Shown here: positions 36,686-43,966 of the stretch, piece after piece
Layout: every line of letters begins with the position of its first letter
Position numbering within the stretch: the first letter of the stretch is position 1
Assembly (NCBI RefSeq): GCF_023499255.1
Contig: NZ_CP092183.1
Coordinates: 1,805,501-1,869,500 of the forward strand
Direction: 5' to 3'
DNA length: 64,000 bases
DNA from: Couchioplanes caeruleus
Lineage (GTDB): Bacteria; Actinomycetota; Actinomycetes; Mycobacteriales; Micromonosporaceae
Position numbers and translations under genes: made by a program
Notes under the pieces: model-generated
Database searches by the model: none
What the model was told of the DNA's origin: nothing
Seen by the model: the letters and a program-made list of their open reading frames with translations, nothing else

Positions 36686-37348
36686 ATGCCCAGGACCGAG
36701 GCGCCCATCGGCGCGCAGCATTTCGTTCCGCCGGACGCGCACGAACTCGACCAGCTCAAGGCCGCGGCAGCGCACTGCGAAGGCTGCGAGCTGTATCAGA
36801 ACGCCACCCAGACCGTTTTCGGCCGTGGCGCCGCCAACGCCCGGGTGGTGTTCGTCGGCGAACAGCCCGGCGATGTCGAGGACCAGCAGGGCCTGCCCTT
36901 TGTCGGCCCGGCCGGACGGCTGCTGCGCGAGGCGGTGGACGACGCCGGCCTCGACCCCGGCAACGTCTACATCACGAACGCGGTGAAGCATTTCCGCTTC
37001 GAGCTGCGTGGCAAGCGGCGCATCCACCAGAGCCCCGGGCCGGCGCACATCACCGCGTGCCGCCCGTGGCTGGTCGCCGAGTTCGCGCTGCTCAAGCCGG
37101 AGCTCGTGGTGGTGCTCGGCGCGACGGCGGCCAAGGCGCTGCTCGGGCCGTCGTTCCGGGTCACCCGCTCGCGGGGGCAGCTCATGCCGTGGCCCGCGTC
37201 CGCGCAGCACCCCCAGGACTTCCCGGTCGCGGAGGTCCAGGCGCTCGCCACGATCCACCCGTCCGCCGTGCTGCGCGCTGATGATCGCGACGCCGCGTAC
37301 CAGAGCCTGGTCGAGGACCTGAAGGTGGGAGCGGCCGCGCTGGCGTGA
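36686..37348 (+). CDS. udgX: UdgX-type uracil-DNA glycosylase (covalent uracil-DNA binder)
   Basis: A 220-aa family-4-like uracil-DNA glycosylase. Motif A is G-E-Q-P-G-D at 58-63. The UdgX-specific loop K-R-R-I-H is at 110-114, so H114 corresponds to the histidine (H109 in M. smegmatis UdgX) that forms a covalent bond with the abasic sugar after uracil release. C31 and C34 (C-E-G-C) and C125 are Fe-S ligands. The position of the remaining family-4 cysteine is H102 in V-K-H-F. ATG 36686 fits the conserved start. It lies just upstream of the DUF3046-recA-recX repair cluster. Confidence 0.93.
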   Translation: MPRTEAPIGAQHFVPPDAHELDQLKAAAAHCEGCELYQNATQTVFGRGAANARVVFVGEQPGDVEDQQGLPFVGPAGRLLREAVDDAGLDPGNVYITNAVKHFRFELRGKRRIHQSPGPAHITACRPWLVAEFALLKPELVVVLGATAAKALLGPSFRVTRSRGQLMPWPASAQHPQDFPVAEVQALATIHPSAVLRADDRDAAYQSLVEDLKVGAAALA

Positions 37349-37374
37349 TCCGTGGGCTCCGCCGGGTCCGCGGG

Positions 37375-37380
37375 TAGGCT
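37375..37380 (+). promoter_or_regulatory. -10 box (TAGGCT) of the DUF3046 gene
   Basis: TAGGCT is followed by 6 nt and the GTG at 37387, another leaderless arrangement. Confidence 0.4.
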
Positions 37381-37386
37381 TGGCGG

Positions 37387-37587
37387 GTGCGGTTGACGGA
37401 TTTCTGGCAGCGTCTCGAGCAGGCCTTCGGCGCCGCGTACGCGCGCAGCTTCGCCGCCGATCACGCCTTCTCCGGCCTGGGTGGACGGACGATCAACGAA
37501 GCCATCGCTCAGGGTGTCGATACAGCTACCGTGTGGCGCGCCGTGGTGGCTGCGTACCCCGATCGGGTGCCTGCGCGGCTGCGCTGA
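37387..37587 (+). CDS. DUF3046 small protein preceding recA
   Basis: A 66-aa protein beginning M-R-L-T-D-F-W-Q-R and containing G-G-R-T-I-N-E-A-I-A-Q-G and V-W-R-A-V. It matches DUF3046, a short actinobacterial family almost always directly upstream of recA (M. tuberculosis Rv2738c). Function unknown. The LexA boxes and recA promoter lie in the 200 bp after it. Confidence 0.88.
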   Translation: MRLTDFWQRLEQAFGAAYARSFAADHAFSGLGGRTINEAIAQGVDTATVWRAVVAAYPDRVPARLR

Positions 37588-37595
37588 CCGTTTTT

Positions 37596-37643
37596 TCGTA
37601 CGTTTGTTCTGGCGTGTCGCTCGATCGTCGTACACCTGTTCGG
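37596..37643. promoter_or_regulatory. Two LexA (SOS) boxes upstream of recA
   Basis: Compared with the mycobacterial consensus TCGAAC-N4-GTTCGA, TCGTACGTTTGTTCTG (37596-37611) matches 9 of 12 fixed positions and TCGTACACCTGTTCGG (37628-37643) matches 10 of 12. They are 32 bp apart, about three helical turns. TATTGT at 37645-37650 may be the associated -10. Confidence 0.65.
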
Positions 37644-37695
37644 CTATTGTCCTCAGCGGCGTGGTCATCCACAGCTCCGGGCCGGGCGGCGGTTT

Positions 37696-37718
37696 TTGTC
37701 AGACCCACCGTCTAGCGT
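37696..37718 (+). promoter_or_regulatory. LexA-independent (RecA-NDp type) promoter of recA
   Basis: TTGTCAGAC (37696-37704), 8 nt, TAGCGT (37713-37718) fits TTGTCRGTG-N8-TANNNT at all but two positions. In mycobacteria this element gives damage induction without LexA and has been attributed to ClgR and later to PafBC. It lies about 67 bp before the recA ATG. Confidence 0.6.
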
Positions 37719-37785
37719 GACCCGCGTGGTGAACAGAAGCTCGGCGGCGAAGACGCCTGCGAAGTCGAATACAGGGGTGGCGGAC

Positions 37786-38832
37786 ATGGTGGCAGGACCT
37801 GATCGGGACAAGGCGCTCGATCTCGCGCTGGCGCAGATCGACAAGCAGTTCGGCAAGGGTTCGGTGATGCGGCTGGGGGAGCGACCGGTCGTGCAGACCG
37901 CTGTCATCCCGACCGGCTCCATCGCCCTCGACGTGGCGCTCGGCGTCGGCGGCCTGCCGCGCGGCCGCGTCATCGAGGTGTACGGGCCGGAGTCCAGCGG
38001 TAAGACCACGGTGGCCCTGCACGCGGTCGCCAACGCCCAGCGCGCCGGCGGCATCGCGGCCTTCATCGACGCCGAGCACGCGCTCGACCCGGAGTATGCC
38101 CGCGCCCTCGGCGTCGACACGGACGCCCTGCTGGTGTCCCAGCCGGACACCGGCGAGCAGGCGCTCGAGATCGCGGACATGCTGATCCGTTCGGGCGCGC
38201 TCGACATCATCGTCATCGACTCGGTCGCCGCGCTCGTGCCGCGCGCCGAGATCGAGGGTGAGATGGGCGACAGCCACGTCGGTCTGCAGGCCCGCCTCAT
38301 GAGCCAGGCACTGCGGAAGATCACCGGCATTCTCAGCAACTCCGGCACGACCGCCATCTTCATCAACCAGCTCCGCGAGAAGATCGGCGTCATGTTCGGC
38401 TCGCCCGAGACGACGACCGGTGGCCGCGCCCTGAAGTTCTACGCGTCCGTGCGCCTCGACGTGCGCCGCATCGAGAGCCTCAAGGACGGCACCGACGTGG
38501 TCGGCAACCGCACCCGCGTCAAGGTCGTGAAGAACAAGGTCGCGGCGCCGTTCAAGCAGGCCGAGTTCGACATCATGTACGGCAAGGGCATCTCCCGCGA
38601 GGGCTCGCTGATCGACGTGGGCGTCGAGCAGAACATCATCCGCAAGTCGGGCGCCTGGTACACGTACGACGGCGACCAGCTGGGCCAGGGCAAGGAGAAG
38701 GCCCGCGAGTTCCTCAAGGAGAACCCGGACGTCGCCGCTGAGATCGAGAAGAAGATCCTCGAGAAGCTCGGCGTCGGCCAGACCACCGGCGACGCCGCAG
38801 GCGGCCCGGAGCTCCCCCCGGTCGACTTCTGA
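37786..38832 (+). CDS. recA: Recombinase RecA
   Basis: A 348-aa strand-exchange ATPase and LexA co-protease. Walker A G-P-E-S-S-G-K-T is at 67-74; the L1/L2 region and the C-terminal L-P-P-V-D-F end are present. There is no intein, unlike M. tuberculosis recA. Start ATG 37786 follows AGGGGTGG and gives the conserved N-terminus; an upstream in-frame GTG would add 30 unconserved residues and overlap the promoter. Two LexA boxes and a RecA-NDp-like promoter lie upstream. A strong terminator separates recA from recX. Confidence 0.98.
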   Translation: MVAGPDRDKALDLALAQIDKQFGKGSVMRLGERPVVQTAVIPTGSIALDVALGVGGLPRGRVIEVYGPESSGKTTVALHAVANAQRAGGIAAFIDAEHALDPEYARALGVDTDALLVSQPDTGEQALEIADMLIRSGALDIIVIDSVAALVPRAEIEGEMGDSHVGLQARLMSQALRKITGILSNSGTTAIFINQLREKIGVMFGSPETTTGGRALKFYASVRLDVRRIESLKDGTDVVGNRTRVKVVKNKVAAPFKQAEFDIMYGKGISREGSLIDVGVEQNIIRKSGAWYTYDGDQLGQGKEKAREFLKENPDVAAEIEKKILEKLGVGQTTGDAAGGPELPPVDF

Positions 38833-38867
38833 CCGGAACGCCCCGTCCCGGGCGCTGCTTTCGCCAC

Positions 38868-38899
38868 GCCGTGCCGGCGACCCACGTCGCCGGCACGGC
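38868..38899 (+). terminator. Hairpin terminator after recA
   Basis: A perfect 14-bp GC-rich stem (38868-38881 with 38886-38899) with the tetraloop CCAC, 35 bp after the recA stop; no T-run. Confidence 0.75.
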
Positions 38900-38955
38900 A
38901 TCGGCGGTGCGTCTGCGTTCGTCGTCGGCGAGCCGTCCGCGGTAAGCCCGGGTGT

Positions 38956-39060
38956 CTCGCTGGCCGGCCGTTTATGTGAGGTCCGCGTTTGTCGTTGGCC
39001 GGGCGTTGGTGTGAGGTCCGCGGCTGTCGCTGGCCGGGCGTTGATGTGAGGTCCGCGGCC
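38956..39060. repeat. Tandem repeat, 35-bp unit, 3 copies, between recA and recX
   Basis: Units at 38956, 38991 and 39026 share GTCGCTGGCCGGGCGTTGATG and end GTGAGGTCCGCGGC, with 3-6 differences between copies. A period of 35 bp is not a multiple of 3. The whole 38833-39515 gap (680 bp) has no supported gene. Confidence 0.85.
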
Positions 39061-39515
39061 GGTCATCGGCTCCGGGTCTGAGCTCGTTGTCGGCCGGCGT
39101 CGCCACTCCCCGGCTCTGCGCCCGCTCGGTCCCACGGCTTGTGTCGCGCGCGACTCGAAATGCCGGCGGCAGCGGTATCGTCCCAAGCGCTGTCCCGGAT
39201 GCTGTCGTTAGCCGGCGCCGGGTTTGACGCGCGGTCTGAAACTGACCGCTCCGACCCTGGCGATCATTGCGTGCCTGCGCCCCGTCGACGATGTGCGTGC
39301 CTCCGTTGCGCCGACGATGGGACGGGATCCGTGCTGCCGGTGACGCCATGCCCGTGCCGCAGGTGACGCGAGTGTCGTCATCGCAGCCGACCGCGGGTCC
39401 ATGCCCGTGCCGCCGATGACGACGGAGTCTTTGCAGCCGGCTTGCCGACGGCTGGGCACGGCGAGACCGACGTCGGCTTTCATCCGTGACAGATTGCTGC
39501 AGAAGGCGGTGAGCG

Positions 39516-40256
39516 ATGGTCGGACGACGAGGTGCACGATCCGGGCGCGGGTGGGATGCGCTTCCTCCCCGCCCGCCGGAGGACGGTGACGGCTCACCGC
39601 GGGACAGCCGTCGCCGGGGCGGTGCGCGTGGGGCCTCCCGTAGCCGGCAGGCCGACCCCTCCGACGCTTCGACGGGCGGTCGCCGGGGCGGCTCCGCGGA
39701 ACGGCCGGCCGAACCACCCCGGCCCGAGTCCGAAGTGGCCCGGGAGATCTGTCTGCGGCAGCTCGCCGTGCGGCCGCGTACCCGGGCAGAGCTGGCCAAG
39801 GTGCTGGCCCGCAAGGAGATCTCCGAAGAGGTGATCGCCGAGGTGCTCGACCGTTACGACGAGGTCGGCATCATCGACGACGCCGCCTTCGCCCGAGCCT
39901 GGGTCACCAGCCGCCACCAGGGCCGCGGCCTGGCGCGCCGGGCGTTGGCCAACGAGCTTCGCCAGCGTGGCGTCGACGCCGAGGTCGCCACCGAGGCCCT
40001 CGAGACGCTGGACGAGGACGAAGAGGCGGCCACCGCGCGGGCCCTTGTTGACCGCAAGCTGCGTACGGCGACCGGCACACCCGACCAGGTCTTCCGCCGC
40101 CTCGTCGGCATGCTCGCCCGCAAGGGATACCCGGCGGGTGTCGCCATCCGCGCGGTGAAGGACGCCCTGGCGGCCCGGGACGCGGAGGCGGCGGAGTTTG
40201 CCGACCAGATCGACGCCGACGCCATGGCGGACCAGGAGAACGACAACTTGTCGTGA
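39516..40256 (+). CDS. recX: Regulatory protein RecX
   Basis: A 246-aa inhibitor/modulator of RecA. The conserved three-helix-bundle repeats start near residue 73 (A-R-E-I-C-L-R-Q-L-A-V-R-P-R-T-R-A-E-L) and continue with G-I-I-D-D-A-A-F-A-R-A-W-V and G-L-A-R-R-A-L-A-N-E-L-R-Q-R-G-V. The first 70 residues are a charged Arg/Gly/Pro extension. ATG 39516 follows GGCGGTGAG. Unlike in mycobacteria, where recX overlaps recA, the two are 680 bp apart with a terminator between, so recX probably has its own promoter. Confidence 0.93.
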   Translation: MVGRRGARSGRGWDALPPRPPEDGDGSPRDSRRRGGARGASRSRQADPSDASTGGRRGGSAERPAEPPRPESEVAREICLRQLAVRPRTRAELAKVLARKEISEEVIAEVLDRYDEVGIIDDAAFARAWVTSRHQGRGLARRALANELRQRGVDAEVATEALETLDEDEEAATARALVDRKLRTATGTPDQVFRRLVGMLARKGYPAGVAIRAVKDALAARDAEAAEFADQIDADAMADQENDNLS

Positions 40257-40819
40257 ACGCCTCCTTTCACCCACCCAGTGTTGCCTCGGCGGCACGTGTC
40301 TGTTGCCCCTTACGGCTCGCGTTGAAAGAACGAACGGGCACGCGTCGGAAAGCGCTTCGACACGTGTGAGAGACCGGCGCCGGTGAAGTTCCATATCGGA
40401 CACATAGGCAAGCCGAAACGGCGAGAGAAGGTGGGCGCCTGCTCACACCGAATACGTTCGCGTTCCACGTGCGCTTCGGTGTGTGGCGGGTGCTTCTGCG
40501 TAGCGGCGTTTCGGTGCTCGGTCCAGCCGGCGGCCGTACGACGACAGCAGCTGGGCAGCCCCAAGTCGGCAGCAGAGTCAACAAATCAGTAACGGTTGCA
40601 CCTCGGAAGCCTTGAGCTCTGGGCGGACTCACCCCCGTACGCGTGTCGCGCCGGCTCGATGAAAGCCGAGGAGGCCATTGATGCACGGTGATTGTCCGTC
40701 TTCCACCATATTGTCAATGGTGGATAGAAAAGTTGGTGGGTAAGCCGGTAATCTGCTCGTCCGGACTGTGTTGATCATTGTCCACTGAAGACGGACGAGT
40801 CTGAAGTACGGGGAGGAAC
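40257..40819. other. Intergenic region of lower GC upstream of the LPVTG protein gene
   Basis: About 560 bp with visibly lower GC than its surroundings and no supported gene. An 8-bp inverted repeat (40702-40709 TCCACCAT with 40717-40724) and TAATCT at 40749-40754, a possible -10, lie in the right part. The words GGTAATCTGC occur here and again before the next gene at 42206, so the two envelope genes may share a promoter type. Confidence 0.4.
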
Positions 40820-41773
40820 ATGCGAACCAACCAGCTCGCACGCCATCGCGGTGTGCGCGCCGTAGCGCGGCTGGGCTTCATAGTCGGTGCTGTGGGCGTG
40901 GCCGCCCTCGCGGGTGCCTCCGCGGCCACCGCGTCCACGACCCACGTCTCCACTCGCGGTGTCGTCGTCCTCACCGAGCCTGCTGCCTCGAACGAGGGCT
41001 CCGCGACGAAGGCCGCCGGCGACGACGAGACCCCCGGTAACGACAACCCCGGCGACCCCGACAACGGCGGCGGCGGTGGTGGTGACACGCCTGGCGGTGG
41101 TGACAACCCCGGTGGTGGTGACAACCCTGGCGGTGGTGACAACCCTGGCGGTGGTGACAACCCTGGCGGTGGTGACAACCCTGGCGGTGGTGACAACCCT
41201 GGCGGTGGTGACAACCCCGGTGGTGGTGACAACCCTGGCGGTGGTGACAACCCTGGCGGTGGTGACAACCCTGGCGGTGGTGACAACCCCGGTGGTGGTG
41301 ACAACCCCGGTGGTGGTGACAACCCCGGTGGTGGTGACAACCCCGGTGGTGGTGACAACCCCGGTGGCGGTGACAACCCTGGTGGCGGTAACAACCCTGG
41401 TGAGGGTGGCGGGACGGGCGACAACGGCGGCAACGACGGCGGTTCCGACGACAACGGCTCCGGCGGCGACGGTTCCGGCGACAACGGGTCGGGCGGCAAC
41501 GGCTCGGACGACGGCGGTTCCGACGACAACGGCTCCGGCGGCGACGGTTCCGGCGACAACGGGTCGGGCGGCAACGGCTCGGACGACGGCGGTTCGAACA
41601 ACGCGGGTGGCACCGGTGGCAGCTCCGGCTCCGGCGGTCTCCCGGTCACCGGCGCCAACGTCGTGACGGTTGCCGGTGTCGGCGCTGCCATCGCCGCCGG
41701 CGGTGTCGGCCTCATCCTCGTGACGCGGCGCCGCCGCCCCGAGGAGACGGACGCCGTCAAGGCCGAGGCCTGA
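40820..41773 (+). CDS. LPVTG cell-wall-anchored Gly/Asp/Asn repeat protein
   Basis: A 317-aa surface protein. A signal peptide (about residues 1-39, with the basic start R-T-N-Q-L-A-R-H-R) is followed by an acidic, Gly-rich stalk. This holds seventeen 6-residue units P-G-G-G-D-N (the last is P-G-G-G-N-N) and two identical 25-residue Gly/Ser/Asp/Asn units. The sorting signal L-P-V-T-G-A, a hydrophobic helix and the basic tail R-R-R-R-P complete a sortase substrate. Nothing resembles an enzyme. ATG 40820 follows GGGAGG. A terminator lies at 42052. It is probably a wall-attached spacer or cation-binding stalk. Confidence 0.88.
   Translation: MRTNQLARHRGVRAVARLGFIVGAVGVAALAGASAATASTTHVSTRGVVVLTEPAASNEGSATKAAGDDETPGNDNPGDPDNGGGGGGDTPGGGDNPGGGDNPGGGDNPGGGDNPGGGDNPGGGDNPGGGDNPGGGDNPGGGDNPGGGDNPGGGDNPGGGDNPGGGDNPGGGDNPGGGDNPGGGDNPGGGNNPGEGGGTGDNGGNDGGSDDNGSGGDGSGDNGSGGNGSDDGGSDDNGSGGDGSGDNGSGGNGSDDGGSNNAGGTGGSSGSGGLPVTGANVVTVAGVGAAIAAGGVGLILVTRRRRPEETDAVKAEA
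41090..41395. repeat. Coding tandem repeat, 18-bp unit, 17 copies
   Basis: Each unit encodes P-G-G-G-D-N; units alternate between CCTGGCGGTGGTGACAAC and CCCGGTGGTGGTGACAAC. Near-identity at synonymous sites indicates recent expansion or homogenisation. Confidence 0.95.
41441..41590. repeat. Coding tandem duplication, 75-bp unit, 2 identical copies
   Basis: 41441-41515 and 41516-41590 are identical over 75 bp and encode 25 residues each of the Gly/Ser/Asp/Asn stalk. Confidence 0.95.
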
Positions 41774-41850
41774 CGGCTCCGCCCGGACGGGACGGCTGCG
41801 CAACGGAGAACCCCGGAACGCACCGGCCATCACCGAGGCAACGAAGCAGG

Positions 41851-41964
41851 ACGGCGTGACGCCAGCAAGACGGCGTGACGCCAGCAAGACGGCGTGACGC
41901 CAGCAAGACGGCGTGACGCCAGCAAGACGGCGTGACGCCAAGAGAACGGCGTGACGTCGGCAAG
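41851..41964. repeat. Iteron-like tandem repeat, 19-bp unit, 6 copies
   Basis: Four perfect copies (41851, 41870, 41889, 41908) of ACGGCGTGACGCCAGCAAG and two diverged ones (41927, 41946), then decaying GCGTGACG words up to about 42040. Each unit contains GGCGTGACGCC, a palindrome except for its central base. The period is not a multiple of 3, and no protein is supported across it. Confidence 0.92.
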
Positions 41965-42051
41965 AACGGCATCAGGAAAAAGGACCGCGTGACGAAGGAC
42001 GACAGCGTGACGCGCCGAAACGCGTGACGCGCAGACCACGTGACGCCCCAG

Positions 42052-42087
42052 ACGGCGGGTCGCTCCGGAACAGGAGCGGCCCGCCGT
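42052..42087 (+). terminator. Hairpin terminator after the LPVTG protein gene
   Basis: A 15-bp stem (42052-42066 with 42073-42087, one G-T pair) with a 6-nt loop, followed by TTCCGTCC. It closes the 19-bp repeat region. Confidence 0.7.
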
Positions 42088-42206
42088 TTCCGTCCGGGCC
42101 CGGCCCTGGCCACGTGCACACCGGTGGCTCCGATCACACCCGTCCGACCTGCGCATTCATTCCCCTGCGTGGATCTCCCGGGGCATCGCCGATAGCGCCG
42201 TACTGG

Positions 42207-42212
42207 TAATCT
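42207..42212 (+). promoter_or_regulatory. -10 box (TAATCT) of the Pro/Ser-repeat membrane protein
   Basis: TAATCT is followed by 8 nt and the GTG at 42221 with no ribosome binding site, another leaderless candidate. Confidence 0.4.
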
Positions 42213-42220
42213 GCAACGTC

Positions 42221-43966
42221 GTGACAGACGACTCCCACGGTGCTCAGCGCGGTGGCGTACCCGTCCCTGAGGACGCCGGTGCGACCGCTTCCGTCGCGCC
42301 GCGCGGCGGGGTCGTCGGCCGTCCGGAGCGGGTCGTTCCGCCGCAGGCGCAGGGCCATGATCCCGACGCGACCGTGCAGTATCCGATCGCGCCCGGTCAG
42401 GCTCCGGCGGTGCCGGAATCCCCGGGTGTGCATCCTCAGCCCATGCCGGCGACGACCGGGGCGCACGACAACGACGAGGTGGGGATGGCTCCGGTGAACG
42501 GAACGGGCCAGTCGCACAGCCTGCCGCAAAGCTCGCCGGCCACGACCGCGGGGAGCTCGCCCGCGAGCGGCGTCCCGGCCGGCGGCGTGCCCTATCCCGA
42601 CCCCCAGGCGCCGCAATACGGCCCGTTCCACACCGCCGCCCACCCGACCTCCGGCGGCGCCGCATGGACCGCCGAGCCCACGTCCGGCGGTGCCCCGTGG
42701 ACCGCCGCGCCGACCTCCGGCGCCGGCCCCACCTCAGCGCCACCCAACTGGTCCGCGGCGACCCCCACCTCGGGCCCCGGCAACCCGGTCTCAGGACCCG
42801 GCAGCCCGGTCTCGGCCCCCGGCAGCCCGGTCTCAGGCGCCGGCAGCCCGGTTCCAGGCCCCGGCTACCCGGTATCGGCCCCCGGCAGCCCGGTCTCAGG
42901 CCCCGGCTACCCGGTCTCTGCCCCCGGCAACCCGGTCTCGAGCCCCGGTAACCCCGTCTCAGGCGCCGGAGGTGGCCCCGGCAACGACTACGGCGTCGCA
43001 TCGGCCGGCACAGACGAGTACGGCCTGCCCATCGGCGGCAGCAGCCCGTTCGGGGCGGGAAGCAACGCTCCCCCCGATGCCGACTACGGCAGCAACCGCT
43101 TCGGCGCCGCGACCGGCTCGCCCGCGGACCCGTACGCCCGAGGTGGCGCCGCGACCGGCTCGCCCGCAGACCCGTACCCCCGGGGAGGCCCCGCGGACCC
43201 GCACGCGAGACAGGGAGGCCACGCGGACCCGTACCCCCGGGGAGCCTCCGACGCCGACCGCTTCGGCTTCGAGGGCGCCCCCAGCTACAGCGGCCCGCGC
43301 ATCGAGCCCACCCCCAAGCAGCCCAAGAGCCGCTTCATCATTCCGGCCCTCGCCGGGCTGGTCGCCGGTCTGCTGATCTTCGGTACGGCGGGCTGGTTCG
43401 CCGGCCGCGCCACCGCCCCCGATCCGAGCCCTGCCGGGACCACGGTTGCGGGCCCCGCGCCGAGCACGAGCCCCTCCCTGCGTGTGTACGAGCAGAACCA
43501 GGTCGCGATCAACCAGCCGAAGTTCACCGGCTCGCTCGCTACGGTCGCGCAGGGCTGGCTGCCGCACCTGTCCGGTTGCACCGGCAACGGCGACAAGGGC
43601 GGCCCGAAGCTCGGCAAGAGCGAGAAGGCCCGGGTGCGCTGCGAGATGGACGCGATGAGCGTGATCTTCGTGGAGTACGCGACCACCGCCGACCGGGACA
43701 AGGCACGGGTGACGACGCTCGGCCAGAACGTCGACGCCCGTACGCTCACCCCGGGCGTGGGCGCCGCCGTCGAGCGGGCCACGCCGTCGGGGCGGACCAA
43801 CGGCAACTACGTCGAGTACGCGTACAAGGTCTCGGGCCGGACCGTGGCGGGAATCTGGTGGGACGACGCCGCCACGCCCGTCGCGGCGTACCTGCTCGCG
43901 TACTGGAAGGAAGGCGCGGGGGAGAAGTGGGAGCCGATGCGCGACATCTGGGCCCGCTACGCCTGA
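42221..43966 (+). CDS. Membrane protein with Pro/Gly/Ser repeats and a C-terminal extracytoplasmic domain
   Basis: A 581-aa protein of unrecognised family. Residues 1-365 are low-complexity Pro/Gly/Ser/Ala-rich and include nine 7-residue units P-G-x-P-V-S-x (186-248) and several P-A-D-P-Y-x-R-G units. One transmembrane helix is at about 370-392 (I-I-P-A-L-A-G-L-V-A-G). The last 160 residues look like a folded domain (W-L-P-H-L-S-G-C, R-V-R-C-E-M-D-A-M-S-V, Y-V-E-Y-A-Y-K-V, G-I-W-W-D-D) with two cysteines. With no signal peptide the Pro-rich part should be cytosolic. GTG start from the -10 box. Confidence 0.75.
   Translation: MTDDSHGAQRGGVPVPEDAGATASVAPRGGVVGRPERVVPPQAQGHDPDATVQYPIAPGQAPAVPESPGVHPQPMPATTGAHDNDEVGMAPVNGTGQSHSLPQSSPATTAGSSPASGVPAGGVPYPDPQAPQYGPFHTAAHPTSGGAAWTAEPTSGGAPWTAAPTSGAGPTSAPPNWSAATPTSGPGNPVSGPGSPVSAPGSPVSGAGSPVPGPGYPVSAPGSPVSGPGYPVSAPGNPVSSPGNPVSGAGGGPGNDYGVASAGTDEYGLPIGGSSPFGAGSNAPPDADYGSNRFGAATGSPADPYARGGAATGSPADPYPRGGPADPHARQGGHADPYPRGASDADRFGFEGAPSYSGPRIEPTPKQPKSRFIIPALAGLVAGLLIFGTAGWFAGRATAPDPSPAGTTVAGPAPSTSPSLRVYEQNQVAINQPKFTGSLATVAQGWLPHLSGCTGNGDKGGPKLGKSEKARVRCEMDAMSVIFVEYATTADRDKARVTTLGQNVDARTLTPGVGAAVERATPSGRTNGNYVEYAYKVSGRTVAGIWWDDAATPVAAYLLAYWKEGAGEKWEPMRDIWARYA
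42776..42964. repeat. Coding tandem repeat, 21-bp unit, 9 copies
   Basis: Nine in-frame units encoding P-G-(N/S/Y)-P-V-S-(G/A/S), with small variations (one unit begins A-G and has P-V-P). Confidence 0.9.

Noticed and set aside
37696..37785. Longer RecA start at in-frame GTG codons upstream
   Set aside because: The added residues are not conserved and the region holds the recA promoter; ATG 37786 has a good ribosome binding site.
40383..40592. Small 69-codon frame in the region before the LPVTG gene
   Set aside because: No ribosome binding site, no family resemblance and untypical composition; treated as noncoding.
40692..40714. TTGTCCGTC-N8-TATTGT as a third RecA-NDp-type promoter
   Set aside because: It mismatches the consensus at two of the discriminating bases and lies 105 bp before a cell-wall protein gene with no link to DNA repair.
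41851..41964. CRISPR-like direct repeats
   Set aside because: The 19-bp units are directly adjacent with no spacers, and no cas genes are present; it is a tandem repeat.
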